From Trichosphaerium sp. ATCC 40318 (lineage: Eukaryota > Discosea > Flabellinia > Trichosidae), in assembly GCA_038496445.1 (NCBI GenBank), contig JALMLS010000520.1:209930-273929 (forward strand): 64,000 nucleotides of DNA, read 5' to 3'. A program made the position numbers and the translations under genes. Shown in pieces: positions 34,956 to 46,730 of the stretch. Numbering within the stretch: the first letter of the stretch is position 1; every line of letters starts with the position of its first letter. The notes under the pieces were generated by a model. That model had not been told where the DNA came from. It ran no database searches and saw only the letters and a program-made list of their open reading frames with translations.

Positions 34956-36587
34956 ATGTCTTCTTCTTCTTTGAGTTTACTTGATCTCCCACATGAAATT
35001 CAACAAGAAATCTGTACATTCAACATGGAAACTTTCACAAAATTTCATACTTTATCAAAGAACGCAGCAATCAATACACATTTCGATGAATCTCTACAAC
35101 GCAAGGGAAAATGGATCAGATGGTACAAAACAGGAAAAGTACAGTCCATTGAATATTCGAAAAACGGGCTAAACCAAGAATGGTATCAGAATGGTCAAAT
35201 AAAAGAACAATGGAAGGTAGTTAATGGCAAAAGGCATGGTAATTCCAAAATGTGGTATGACAATGGACAACTTGAAGCACAGTGCACGTTTGTTAAAGGC
35301 ACGCAACTTTGTGAAACTAAAGAGTGGTATAAAAATGGGAACATTAATGCACAAAGTATGTGGGTTGATGGTAAACTAAGTGGTGATGTGAAAGTATGGT
35401 ATGATAACAAACAACTTTCTTCGTGGGAGATTTATTTGGATGGTAAGAGAAACGGTGAAGCCAATTGGTGGTATGAAAATGGGCGACGTAATACACAAAC
35501 AATGTGGGTTAACGACAAGCGAAACGGTGAAGCCAAGGAGTGGTATGAAAATGGACAACTTAAGGCACAATCCATGTGGGTTGATGACAGACAACATGGT
35601 CAATGCAAAGTATGGCATGAAAATGGACGAATTAAGTCACAAGCCATGTGGGTGGATGGCAAGTTACATGGTGAATCTAAGCAATGGTATGAAAATGGAC
35701 AACTTAAGGCACAAGCCACGATGGATGACAAACAATGTGGTGAATCTAAGCAATGGTATGAAAATGGACAACTTCAGGCACAAGCCATGTGGGTTGATGG
35801 TAAACAACATGGTCAACATAAAGACTGGTATGTAAACGGACAACTTAAGTCACAAGCCATGTGGATTGATGACAAGAGACAAGGCGAAGTTAAGGGATGG
35901 TATGAAAATGGACAAGTTCAGGGACAAGTGATGATGGCTGAAAACAAACGACATGGTGAATGCAAATTATGGTATAAAAACGGAAAACTCCAGCAAACAA
36001 GCATGTGGATAGATGGCAAGAAACACGGTGAAATCAACGAGTGGTATGAAAACGGACAACTTAAGGAACAAGCAAATATGGTTTACAATAAACGGAATGG
36101 AGAATTCAAAAGCTGGTACGACAATGGAAAACTGAAGATACACAGCTTGTGGGTTGATGGTAAACAAAACGGAGTTACCAAAGAGTGGTATGGAACTGGT
36201 CAACTATTTCGACAAAGCACATGGGTAGATAATAAGAAACATGGCGAAACCCATGAGTGGTATAAAAATGGCCAACTTATGACCCAAAGCATGTGGACTG
36301 ATGGGAAATTATATGGTACAATGAAACAGTGGAGTGAAGATGGAAAACCAACGGAAGAAGACGATAAACAAATCAAGAGATGGTTTAGTAGTCGAAAAAC
36401 CAAGAAACAAAATCGCTTTGGTATTACCTACAACAAAAACAAGAAAAGAAGCAGCAGTTTAATGATAAGATCATTCAACACAATATTGTTCCCTTTCCAT
36501 ATCTTACGTCGTTTTGTGTGGGCATGGTTGAGGTACTTTTCAAGTGCATTTTATTCGTCAATGATGTTTTGGTCAAAAAAGAAATAA
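34956..36587 (+). CDS. F-box protein with long MORN-like (YwqK-type) repeat array
   Basis: Single exon from ATG 34956, MSSSSLSLLDLPHEIQQEIC, an F-box-like start. About 18 repeats of 23 residues follow, with consensus EWYENGQLKAQSMWVDGKxH. This is the MORN_2 / YwqK repeat, also abundant in Marseilleviridae and other giant-virus proteins (known for those families, not tested here). The last 60 residues are basic then hydrophobic (ILFPFHILRRFVWAWLRYF), perhaps a membrane-facing helix. The DNA repeats are similar but not identical (WYENGQL is mostly TGGTATGAAAATGGACAACT), which points to recent expansion. No introns in 1.6 kb. Function likely adaptor or scaffold; partner unknown. Confidence 0.88.
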   Translation: MSSSSLSLLDLPHEIQQEICTFNMETFTKFHTLSKNAAINTHFDESLQRKGKWIRWYKTGKVQSIEYSKNGLNQEWYQNGQIKEQWKVVNGKRHGNSKMWYDNGQLEAQCTFVKGTQLCETKEWYKNGNINAQSMWVDGKLSGDVKVWYDNKQLSSWEIYLDGKRNGEANWWYENGRRNTQTMWVNDKRNGEAKEWYENGQLKAQSMWVDDRQHGQCKVWHENGRIKSQAMWVDGKLHGESKQWYENGQLKAQATMDDKQCGESKQWYENGQLQAQAMWVDGKQHGQHKDWYVNGQLKSQAMWIDDKRQGEVKGWYENGQVQGQVMMAENKRHGECKLWYKNGKLQQTSMWIDGKKHGEINEWYENGQLKEQANMVYNKRNGEFKSWYDNGKLKIHSLWVDGKQNGVTKEWYGTGQLFRQSTWVDNKKHGETHEWYKNGQLMTQSMWTDGKLYGTMKQWSEDGKPTEEDDKQIKRWFSSRKTKKQNRFGITYNKNKKRSSSLMIRSFNTILFPFHILRRFVWAWLRYFSSAFYSSMMFWSKKK

Positions 36588-37246
36588 CAGATAATCGCAA
36601 GGTGTAGTTAAAAAAACAATAAACAAAAAAATCATTTCATTCAAGAATTTATATTATTGTTGAAGTCGTCTTTCTACCATTACTGATGTGAAAATGAAGC
36701 ATGTGGATGTCGTGTATATGCACAAAACCTAAACGTTATAGCTAATGAAATTGAACAGACTGGATCGCTATTGTAAAACCTCAAGGATCCTCAATAGTAC
36801 AGCCGCAAATTTGTTTCATGTTGAAAAAATGTTTTTTTTTGCATGCTTGTTTGGGGAACTGAAAAGAAGAATGAAAGACAATGTTTTACTCCAAACCTAG
36901 ACATTTTATCCAATACCCACTGCAAAAAGTAGTAAAGGCAGTTTACTGCTTTGCTTTTGGACCGTTTTTATCTCAACTCTTACCCAGACCGATATTTTTG
37001 TAGCTATCACGTGATGGAACGATGAAACGGCAAAACTACCCTAACAGCGTAGCCCGATTACATGGTACCTTGGTTTAGTGGCTCACTTAGTATAACTTTG
37101 ACATTCCATGACGTTCTCTTATTACTTTTTATTGCGTTTGTTGGAGGTGTAAACTATTTTTCCGAAGAATTGTTTTGATTTAGCCGAAATGGTAGTTTTT
37201 TCGCAATTTCTGTCGGGTACTATGAAATACCGCTAACTGCACTTAT
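36588..37246. other. Intergenic, nothing recognised
   Basis: About 660 bases, A/T-rich, one palindromic ATCACGTGAT near 37008. No supported gene. Confidence 0.4.
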
Positions 37247-37887
37247 ATGGAGCATAATTTTAAAAATACATTAGAAGTAAGTGATTTGTTGGCAGTAGTA
37301 TGTGATTCCGTGTCAGCTCGTGTTTTAGTGTTTCTCCTTCACAGAAAACCCAATTATTCTGTGTTGTTATTAAAACAACTATCTAGACTGCCTGCATCGT
37401 TTGATAGTTCACATACAAGTATGTTTTGGGCGTTGTCGGATAGAAGTAGCGGCATATTGATTCACAATGGTGCTATTTATTACGACTTAAAACTGTTCAT
37501 TGTAAACAAAGCACTTGATATAAAACACAAATGGAACGTTATAGAAAATTTGTAGCTAGAGAAAACAAGGTTATTAACAAACAAAGAGCAAATCACGTGA
37601 TATTGTATTTTCATAATACACAGATGCCTGCTACGCCTTTATGTTCTATAAAGAAGAAGCCATTCAAGAGAAGGTATCAGCTAGAACAAGGATTTTCAAT
37701 GTACAGACAAAACGCTGTAGCGTGTGAATATAAGTTTCCGGCAGCTTTTTGCTTTGGTGACGACATCGAAAAAGTTAAACCGATCGTCACGTGTAACAAA
37801 AAGATAATACCGAGACTACGAAAAAAGAAGATAATAATACAACAACAGTGTGCAAATCAAATGAAATTGAACTACATACTAAACTAA
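37247..37887 (+). CDS. Possible two-exon protein, unrecognised
   Basis: ATG 37247 opens MEHNFKNTLEVSDLLAVVCD... and runs to the end of exon 1 at YYDLKL. A 50-base candidate intron (GTTCATTG...GTTATAG) shifts to the second frame, KFVARENKVINKQRANH, and runs to the stop at 37887, near the end a Lys-rich IIPRLRKKKIIIQQ. Without the intron there are two overlapping frames of 102 and 118 codons, which is itself notable. About 200 residues; no known domain. Confidence 0.4.
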
Positions 37888-37965
37888 ACTGAACAAAAAA
37901 TACCTTGTAATAAATAATAAATAATATGTACCATAACTAATAAATCCAAGTAAAACATCATCCTT

Positions 37966-38040
37966 GACACCTTTCAGCGCTTTGGTGCTTTCATTTGAAA
38001 TACTCCTATAAACAGAAACATCAATCGCATGAACACCAGC
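37966..38040 (-). pseudogene. LRR fragment of the GVHTI family
   Basis: Reads AGVHAIDVS...SNESTKALKGV, one full unit of the repeat found in the F-box/LRR genes. The flanking frame is A/T-rich low-complexity sequence with no other repeats and no F-box. A relic of a duplicated or deleted family member. Confidence 0.7.
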
Positions 38041-38129
38041 AAACATGACAAGAACGATGTAGTATAAACCAAAAAAAAAAAAACAAAGACGATTTCTAAA
38101 ACAAGAGGATTCTTTATTGAGATAACGGT

Positions 38130-38987
38130 TTAGATCCACACTTTGAAATCATCAAAGAAAGCAGTATCGGTTGTAGGAGACCACCATCTGCTATCACTTG
38201 CACTTCCTCCTCTGTACGTGTTAAAGATCAAGTTGTTAATCTTCACATTTGATTTTCCAGATTTTCTGTAAAGAATGTTCCTCCTCTCCAATTCAAGTCT
38301 TCCGTTGACATACATTTTCAAAATACCGTTTCTACTTCCCGGTGTGTTGAGCTTTATGTATTGTTTGATCGTGTACCATTTGTTCTTTTCTAGTCCTCTC
38401 ATAATCTCGATCTCAACACCACACTTGTTGATATCGCGATCAGGGAAATAAGTGTAAGCAACAAGCCTGACAGGTTTACCAGCACCGGATTGCCTCCACA
38501 TTAATCGAACAGAGAAGCCGTTGTCAATGTTGTTTCTATTCTTCGTACATCCAGAAGGAATAGCACCATTACCACTTAGAGCAGAGCCGCCCAATCCAGG
38601 TAGCTTTCCACCGTACGCCCATACAAAGCCTGAGTCGAATTTAACTTTGTATTCAAGTGTTGCTTCTGTGACATCGCTAAATTGTTTGTCGAACAAGAAT
38701 CCGCCGTTGTGACCTCCTGCTGAATTTTTGAGGTACTGAGTGCGTATCTGTTTGTTGATGATAGCAGTTTGATGAGGCCACGTGACACCGTTTCCGTCTA
38801 AGCCCCTGATTGCGCCAGAAGTTCTCGCTCTGATTGGACCGAAATCATTTGTTGCTTTTTGGATAGTGTATCGGTAGTTACGAGTGTGGTGGTTGAAATC
38901 TTCGTTTATTACAAGACTTGCGGCGTAAGATAAAGCGAAGAGCGTTAACGCTATCGATAAGAGTTGGGAAAAGCGTATAGCTTTCAT
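38130..38987 (-). CDS. Secreted polysaccharide lyase, family 14-like (alginate/glucuronan lyase type)
   Basis: ATG at 38985-38987, MKAIRFSQLLSIALTLFA, gives a clear signal peptide; an upstream in-frame ATG at 39056 would add 23 basic residues and spoil it. The fold signature of PL14 is seen in order: ATLEYKVKFDSGFVWAYGGK, LPGLGGSA, GFSVRLMWRQSG, VRLVAYTYFPD, GLEKNKWYTIKQYIKLNTPG, GILKMYVNGRLE and FFDDFKVW at the end. PL14 enzymes of Chlorella viruses and molluscs cut uronate polymers by beta-elimination. Single exon, unlike the PL7 gene at 60.6 kb. About 285 residues, normal for a one-domain enzyme. Substrate not decided by sequence alone. Confidence 0.85.
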   Translation of the reverse strand: MKAIRFSQLLSIALTLFALSYAASLVINEDFNHHTRNYRYTIQKATNDFGPIRARTSGAIRGLDGNGVTWPHQTAIINKQIRTQYLKNSAGGHNGGFLFDKQFSDVTEATLEYKVKFDSGFVWAYGGKLPGLGGSALSGNGAIPSGCTKNRNNIDNGFSVRLMWRQSGAGKPVRLVAYTYFPDRDINKCGVEIEIMRGLEKNKWYTIKQYIKLNTPGSRNGILKMYVNGRLELERRNILYRKSGKSNVKINNLIFNTYRGGSASDSRWWSPTTDTAFFDDFKVWI

Positions 38988-40732
38988 GTTGCGTTGCTTG
39001 TGTTGTTGTTGTGACAATGGTTTAATATGGTATGGCTTAGTTTGTTCTCCATTCACAATTTCTTGCGCTAGTCGTCTAAGTTTGGTATTGTACTAGCGCC
39101 CAGTATTGGAATGGTTGGAAGATAGTTCAAGTTGTACAAGCAACTGTCGCAAAAGACACGTGATCAAGATTGAAACAGCAAAAAAGTTTACCAAACGATA
39201 AAGTTAAATTGTGCGTAGCGCTATTCTACAAAACTCATCAGCTCCATTAGTAATCATGCCATAAATACTACAACGAACAAAGAACGGCTTATACTGCGCT
39301 GCTATTATACTAGCGATTGAATTTTCCTCGGGAAAAGAACCCGACTTTCGTTCACATCATGACACCTAAATGAACTACAAAAGTAAGCTAGATGCCCTAA
39401 TACAAAAGCGGAGGAATACTTACTACGACAAATGTGCTCTAAAATGAAAAAGAAACTAACAACATTTCCAGTTAGGAGTCAGACTCTATAAATACACGTG
39501 ACAGATTGTTCTTTTACTTTATGAATAGGGTCGCTTTATTTAGCAACAAACAATCCAAAAGGTTTTGTCGTGACGTCACAACTACAATTTTAGCTATGTA
39601 GTGTTAATAATTAAAATACTCCAACCCAATGAAGATGGATTTTACGTTAAAATACTCGGGCAATTTATCCCGAGCACGATGGAGATTTTTAGCGATTTTT
39701 CATTTCGTCTTTGATTTTTCTTCCTGATAGTAATTTCACCAAAGACTTTCAATGTACTCCTAGTCAAGGGTAGAAGCGCTATTTACAGTACCTAGTTGTA
39801 AACCAATAGGTACACTTGTGAATTAAATACAAATGAAACTATGCATATTGCCAGGCTTCGACAAACCCTAAACTCAAAAACTTGTATAAAAGAGCTTACT
39901 TACAAGCGTATAGCTTGTAGAGCCATGCCTACAATTTAAAAAAATGACGCTATACAATTACAAACACATGTTTTTCGATGTGTCACATTGGTATTCTAAT
40001 GCCCTTCCGTTACGAATGAATAATATGAATTATTGTATTCAAATACAGCCAGTATTCATGAGTATAAACAGTTATTCTTTATTCATGTCTATTGCCTGAC
40101 AGTAAACGGTCGAAAGTTTGCGAGTTCATGGGTTGATTTTTACGCCCACAAATCCCACACATACAACTTTGAAAGCGGTCGTGGGTTGTTAATAAAAACC
40201 AGCATTAGTAGTTCTCTAAGGCAGATAATCTGGCAATAATACGCACACAAAGTGCTGCCGGTATGTTTCGATGGTGTTTTACGAGCACGTGACCAGTTAC
40301 CACAATAAACCGTTTGTTGGATTTGACAATGGTCATCGATACGTAGTACCACATAAGTAAGTGATATCAGTACGTTTGGTGTACCTTTCTGTAGATTTTT
40401 TGATAGCTTTGCGCTTCTTCAGATTCTTTTACAGCAATACCGCCTCTTGGATAGTACTCAGCGAGTACAAGCTATAAATAAAGTTGAATTGCAAAGATTG
40501 TTTTAAAATATTTCACTGCAATACTCTTATAGCGTCCCAGTATGGCTACAAAGGGGTATCTGCACAACAGCGTTGTTGCATTGGTCCACTTTAATTAATC
40601 TCTTTGTTACGCTCTAAAATGGTTCACTGAATCGTAGTTAGCTGGTTTTTTTTTTTTCAACGCAATTCATTAATACCCAAGTGGCTACCGTACGTGAATT
40701 ATTCAAGTTCTCACTATTAAGCTTGTAAATAG
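38988..40732. other. Intergenic, nothing recognised
   Basis: About 1.7 kb before the ARH gene. CACGTG occurs at about 39158, 39497 and 40286. Short frames near 40.03-40.35 kb on both strands resemble no family. Confidence 0.4.
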
Positions 40733-42397
40733 ATGGCAGAAACAAAAATAAAATCAATACCTACAAAATCTGTTCTAGGTACGCTGCTAACGCCCACCAC
40801 AAAGCATACGGTCTTAATATGAGTATTAGAATCGAAATGTGTTGGCTGTTTATTAGGCAGCATGCTAGGTGACTGCTTAGGCTCTGCAGTGGAAGGATGG
40901 CCTGCCGCGAGGATAGTAACGCATTTTACTTACCTTCGGTACTCTATTTTTCAAATAAATGCTCTTAAAATACCACTAGGACGATGGAAGCTGGTGTCCA
41001 CATGGGTACATACTTCCTCCGCCAAGGGATGTACACAGATGACACGAACGCTACATTAGCTCTGGCTTCAAGGTACGATAAAAAAAACCATACTCAAAAT
41101 ATACTTGTATCTCAAGGTAAACTGATTTTATTGTAGTATTGTGGAGAACAGTGGTTTGGGTAAAACTACGAGCTAATGTTTTTTTCTCTTTTTATTCTAA
41201 TCTTTTCCCGATAGTCCCTGGACACGCAGCTAAACAATACGGATTGTTTTGGAAGAGTAAACCAGAAAGAGGGTATTTATTAATGACACCCTATTTATAG
41301 ATGATGTTCTCACGTGTTTTTAAGGTACCCTGGCTCAGCTAAAGCTGTGATGCAAGCTGTTCTTGATGGAAAGGATTGGCGGTACATAGACCTCTTTATT
41401 TCTTTTTACCTTGCTTCTCTTGGATGATGGTTTATGATTACATAGTAAAACCGGCACTGTTCGTTTCCCTGACGGATCTTTTGCTAATGGAGGAGCAATG
41501 AGAATTGCCCCAGTTGGATTAGCATTCAGGTTAGTTAAAAACTTAAAGTTGTCCCAAATTTTCTGAATAACAAATTTAGAAATGCCTCTGATGATGAGCT
41601 TTATGAGGCTGTGAGATACGCAATAATGAGTTCTCACGTACATCCAGAAGCTATAGATGGAGCTTGGATTGTAGTACGTACAAGAAAGGAGCGTATGGCT
41701 TAAACCTTACATTTCTTCTTCAATTTTAGGCAAAAGTAATTACTACTTTCTTGAGCGATGCTCCTGCTCCAACTGATGGTGTAGAATTCCTTAAACAAAC
41801 AATTTCTTTGGCTAAAACTCCAGCAATGAAACAGAATATTGGTCGTCTTATTGAGGTCTGGGATTCTTCTACAGACGCAAGGATTTGCGAAACAATAGGA
41901 AATGGGTTTCAAATTAAAGCGATACGTACGCTTATTAGATTCCTTTTAGATTTTCTTATACTTGTATTAAAGAGGCTGTACCATGTGCTTTATGGTGTGT
42001 TGCAAAAGAATTAAATAATGCCGAAGATTGTATCATCAGGGCACGTGTTTATCACGTTATCTGTCAGAACTTGAATAAGTAAAATTAACCGATTTATAGG
42101 CTGTGAATATGGGCGGTGATACTGATACAGTTGGAGCCATTGCTGGATCTATGATTGGCACGTTGCATGGTACCAAGTACGAAGAAAGAGATCCAGTTTT
42201 TTCAAAATTATTAAGTATACATTGTTGCTTCTATTGCTTTGTTTTATTTTCTTACATTCCTCATTTTTCTTTGAAGGTGGGTGCCAGAGCGTTGGTTTGA
42301 CAATGTCGAAAACAAAGAGCGAGGTAGAGACTACGCTATTGATCTCGCAAAGAAATTATCAGCGCTTGATCTGCATACTGTTATACTCGAAGAATAA
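40733..42397 (+). CDS. ADP-ribosylglycohydrolase (ARH/DraG family)
   Basis: About nine exons from ATG 40733 (MAETKIKSIPTKSVLG, joined to SMLGDCLGSAVEGWPAARI). Metal-binding signatures are present: the first in GMYTDDTNATLALA, the second in NMGGDTDTVGAIAGSMIG, both with paired Asp that hold Mg2+. Other family stretches: VPGHAAKQYGLFWKS, NGGAMRIAPVGLAF and EAVPCALWCVAKE. It ends WVPERWFDNVE...LHTVILEE. ARH enzymes release ADP-ribose from proteins or hydrolyse PAR (ARH3). It is a natural counterpart to the PARP gene at 1.7-6 kb. No signal peptide, so cytosolic or nuclear. Introns are 40-80 bases. Confidence 0.93.
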
Positions 42398-42469
42398 ACA
42401 AAGTAAAAGTTTATTTTTTTCAGTTGAGGTATTATTTTTCTTTTGGCGTTTTTTTACATGACCTCATCT

Positions 42470-45400
42470 TTACACATTGCTATCTGATTGTACACTTGAT
42501 GATGTAGCTTCTCTTGATGCAATAGGGGCTTTTGCTTCCGTAACTTCATCTATAGGTGCTTCATCTTCTGAGTCTGAAATTTCTTCTCTGATAGTCTCGA
42601 GAGTTCCTCCAGTTGCTTTGGCTAGTGCGGTTTCTAGTTTACGAATACGTCTTTTCATTCTCGCCATATTTTTCTTCAAGTCTACATCACTATGTACAGT
42701 CCCTGATGGTTTTATAGTAGTCAATGATCTACTGACACCACTTGAATTGGTGCTCTTGTTTATCTCGGATTGAACTTGTATCATGTATCTCATTCGTGGT
42801 ACAAGCAATGCCATTACTGAAATAAAAGGTCCAAGTACAATACATAGTGACCTTAGAATGAACGCTATCTCGCGATTATCAGCTCCAAACACCTAATCCG
42901 ATAAGCCACTGTTACATAGTATTTAGATAGGTAGAATAACGTACTTGAATGATTATAATGATAATAATGAAGAAAGCTAAAGTGTAAACAGCAAATCCAA
43001 TTGACCTAGAAAAAAATAAGAAAATAAAACAATGTCTTCCTATTGACGTCATGTCGTACTTTGATTCATTGTATAGAACAGCTTTAAGTCTCCATATTCT
43101 ATACACCCAGTAAAGTCCATAGACGAGAACGCCAGCATTGAATATCATCAAGATAACAAAGAATATTGTATCCGTTGTTGTATTGGAGCAAGCATAGTAA
43201 TTGTCTGAAAGAATAAACGGTGCTTCCTCACGAAGTTCAGCTCTTCCTGTACTTATTGCTGTCCATAGAACAAGTACTACTATTTCTATTGCTACTATTG
43301 AAGCAACAATAGGAATAATCATCATGTTTGTAACTTTAAAAACTTCCAAACTTTTAACAAGGAAGATCTGACCAATTCGATAAATCCTTGCAAACAATGC
43401 GCCATAAGTCAACTAAAACTTAATTAGCTTAAAACTAATCACTCGTTTAGGCGCTTTAGAGTCACATACACCAAATCCTATCGCCAGCAACCATCTGACA
43501 AGATTACAGTGAAGGTCATCTGTATGTAGAGTCCAAAAAAAGACAGAGCAGTACATAATAATAGTGCCAATCTAGGGGTGAAACTGTTAGCATGCGAATA
43601 ACTGAGAACGTTGTAAACACGTACAAGGGTGAGGACTACAAAAACTGGCTGAGCCGCTCTTATTACTCTATTGTTTTGGTATATCAAAACCCATATCATG
43701 AGTGAGACAGTAATAAGAATTGCGGCAGAAACCAGACTTAGAATTACCACCTCACTGGTGTACTCTTAAAAAGTAAAGTCAGCAATCATACACTTCTTCA
43801 ATCCGTGAGCACGTACTGTACCATCCGTATGTTGTCTTCCTTTCATCCCATTTTGGTGCTGGGTATATAAATCTACTTGTTACAGCAAAAAGAGGAGCAA
43901 CAATTTGATCGATAAGATCGTCATCATATTGATAAGTCAAGCCGTTTCGCCCAAGATTTTGTCCAAATCTGTCAAACTCAAACTCTCCACAAAACCCTGT
44001 AATATCCAAGGCGTTTATAGTATTCTGGATAACATCGGAGTCAAAGGAACTAGATAAAAACCGTTACCAAACTAAAATAAATCACGTGACAAGAAATTGT
44101 TAATCACGTGCTTTGCAGTTTCCAATGCGTATTGAACAATGTAGCCTTGTGTGTACCCAATCATTCCTGAAAAAAAACGATCAGTCTTGTTAATCATTAT
44201 TTCGTGGCCACTTTAGTTGTGTTTTTAGCGTAACTGTTGTTGCACTTACCGTTATATCCTGGTTCTACTCCAAATCTATCTTCGTACTGTTGATTGAAAA
44301 GTAGTGGTGATGTAATATTGCCGGTGCTAATGAAATGATGATACCGAACTGTTTCATCACGTTCATCGTATCTATCGCTTCGAAGTCTTTTATCCCACTA
44401 CAAAAAAGTAAATTATTAAGCTATGGAAAGGCTACAATCCCGTACAAGGCCACCTGTACTCATTACGTATTTTCCATCTTGTCCAAACTGTGCTCGAACG
44501 TCTTCAGGCTCTAGAACACAAGGACTTGAGAAAAGATAAGCCTAAAGTAATCAGTCAAGGATTTAAGAGAAACTTCAGTTCGTTGTATACATTAGCGTTG
44601 AAATCCATCTCCCTTGCCGTTTTCATTATCGCGGAACACGAAAAGAACGTTCCCCCAAGGAGCACATCTACGTTGTTCCAAGTCAGATACAAGTTAGGAG
44701 GTTGACAACCCAGTACCAGGTTTAATTTCTTTTAAGGATTCTATCAAATTTTCGATGTGTGGTTGTACCAATGTTGCATTTGGAGAAAACGGAATACTGT
44801 TAAAGTAAACAAGCTCAAGTCCCAAAAATTCTATTGTTCGAAGAGACCCTTGAGCAACAGACTCCGTAAATGCAGAATCTTTTGATAACCTTGTTAGTTG
44901 AAACAAGAAAAAAAGACTAAACTCTTTACCTTCATAAAAGACAGCAATCGTTTTAGCGTTTTGAATGACGAGCAAATTCAAGGCCTCTGTCATGAATTGT
45001 GTTGTAGGTAATGCAAGACCCGAAGCATATTCCAGTCTCCTTCCGAAGCTTACTTCACATGGAGGAAGTCTATTATCATCGCAAATGTAATTCGACGAAG
45101 TTGCTGCTGCAGCTAAAAAAAAAACATTATTTCTACAAAGGATTTTTACACAACCGTTAACTTAATACACTTGTAGTAATCAAAAAATACTAGTTACAGA
45201 ATATTGTGTTTCATCGGAGATAACGAAAACCATCAATGAAATATAAACCCACAAGAGGAAGAAAAAAGAGAATAAAAAAGAGCGGAGGATAAAAAAACGC
45301 GAAAGTGCAGAAAAAAAGTTCTTTAAAAACAATTTCTCCGAGATTGTAGCTTGCTGCCGTAAAAACATTTGATAATTGGGTTTTTGAAACAAAAAACGGC

Positions 45401-46106
45401 GTTCGTAGCCTTCCCGATTTAGTTTTTCGTTTACTTACGTAACAGAGCATTTACTGCATTGTCATTTGCCACTATCGCGCCACTTAGTCCCAAATGTGTT
45501 GACAATGGCTAAATACATAAGCTCAGTCACGTATGGAACACGTGATAGCGAAAATAAATTTGTGCCGTACCAAAAACAAAAAGTCTACTCCTTCGGCTAT
45601 AACAGCCAATGTAACATTCTTTACGGAATCAGGACTATTATCTACAATGATCGATTAACAACAACACAACTCAGCCTTAAAAAAAAAAAAGATTTGAAAG
45701 GAGTTTTATCGCTCACGATTATTCGCCTTTACGTCGCTATACGCGTACCTGTAGCTCTCTCCAGAATTTCTACAGTATAGTTAACACCATTTATATTCAA
45801 ACCTCCCATTGCGTTGACCTGAAAGGCAGCGACATTAATATTTAATTATTAAATAATATCTAAAAGGTAAGATTGATTTGGAGTTATATTTTGTTTTTTT
45901 GGCACCAAGTAAAGGAAATTTCTTTAAAAACGTACTCTGTCTCTCCACATACGCTGTCCATTTAGCACAAGGGCACTAGGTCTAACTAACGGCCCCTCCG
46001 AAGGAAATAAACTTCCAATACGAAACACTGTACTGTTTTGAGCTATGCATGGAACTCCGAATGATAACAATAACAGTGTCGCCACAATATAAATATGCAG
46101 TTGCAT
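42470..46106 (-). CDS. Class C (GABA-B/glutamate-like) G-protein-coupled receptor
   Basis: ATG at 46104-46106 gives signal peptide MQLHIYIVATLLLLSFG. It is followed by the start of a periplasmic-binding-type ligand domain, FRIGSLFPSEGPLV...LNGQRMWRDRV. More ligand-domain exons occur at 45.1-44.7 kb (ALNLLVIQNAKTIAVF) and 44.5-43.8 kb (YGWYSTCSRIEEVYDC). The seven-helix region includes VVILSLVSAAILITVSLMIW, LALLLCTALSFFGLYIQMTF, YGALFARIYRIGQIF and FVILMIFNAGVLVYGLYWV, then AFILRSLCIVLGPFISVM. The tail has a coiled coil (MKRRIRKLETALAKATGG) and acidic patch. The ALFARIYRIGQIF loop matches class C receptors. Similar to Dictyostelium Grl receptors in layout. Some ectodomain exons near 45.5 kb are not resolved. 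Confidence 0.82.
44079..44112. promoter_or_regulatory. Pair of CACGTG sites inside a receptor intron
   Basis: AATCACGTGACAAG and TTAATCACGTGCTT lie about 20 bases apart in what reads as an intron of the class C receptor gene. Two bHLH-type sites two helical turns apart could act as an intronic enhancer, or be part of the general excess of this hexamer here. Confidence 0.25.
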
Positions 46107-46730
46107 GTGCTACCTCTTTGAAATACGCTGTTTTGAATTGTAATATCAATCACATTTTTTACCTTTCGTTCTACGGGTCAAACCAAATTCAACGAAAAAG
46201 TTTGAATAGTGATAAAGTGGCAGCCCATCGGCTTGTATTCAAAGTTGTTTGTCGTACTTGTAACAGGACATGCACTGTTTCTTGCGACATCTAAGTTCTC
46301 ATAGAAAAAAATAAGACATTATTCTGTACCCTGACAAAACACAAACATTCGCAAGTATCTAAAATTAATACAATAAGTTTGTTGGTGAAGACTGCAAATA
46401 AACTACAGCTCAAAGGAGTGTTGAAATTGCTGTTTTTCACTTGGTGTTTGTTGGAAGCACGACTTTTGCCAGTTCGCAAGATTTCGCAAATGCTTCCGAA
46501 ATCGGGAACTTCATGACAGCCTCAGTCTGCAACATAATGAGGATTTTAGCTGTAGTCTCATCATGTAGGATTCACTACTTAGCCGAAAAGTTGTTCTTGT
46601 TAGAGACTTGCTTCGTACAAACACGCTTCTCTTATCAAACTTACAATATATTGCGATTCTACGAAACTGAGTAGCACGTGCAAACAAAAATGACAAGCTT
46701 TACTCAAAAAGTGTTTAATGTAGTGTTTGT

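Noticed and set aside
35169..36403. Several minus-strand frames with repeated hydrophobic motifs opposite the MORN array
   Set aside because: Their regularity comes from the 69-base repeat on the plus strand.
29352..36587. CRISPR array or satellite DNA
   Set aside because: Periodicity is 69-72 bases, in frame, with protein-level conservation and variable codons; these are coding repeats.
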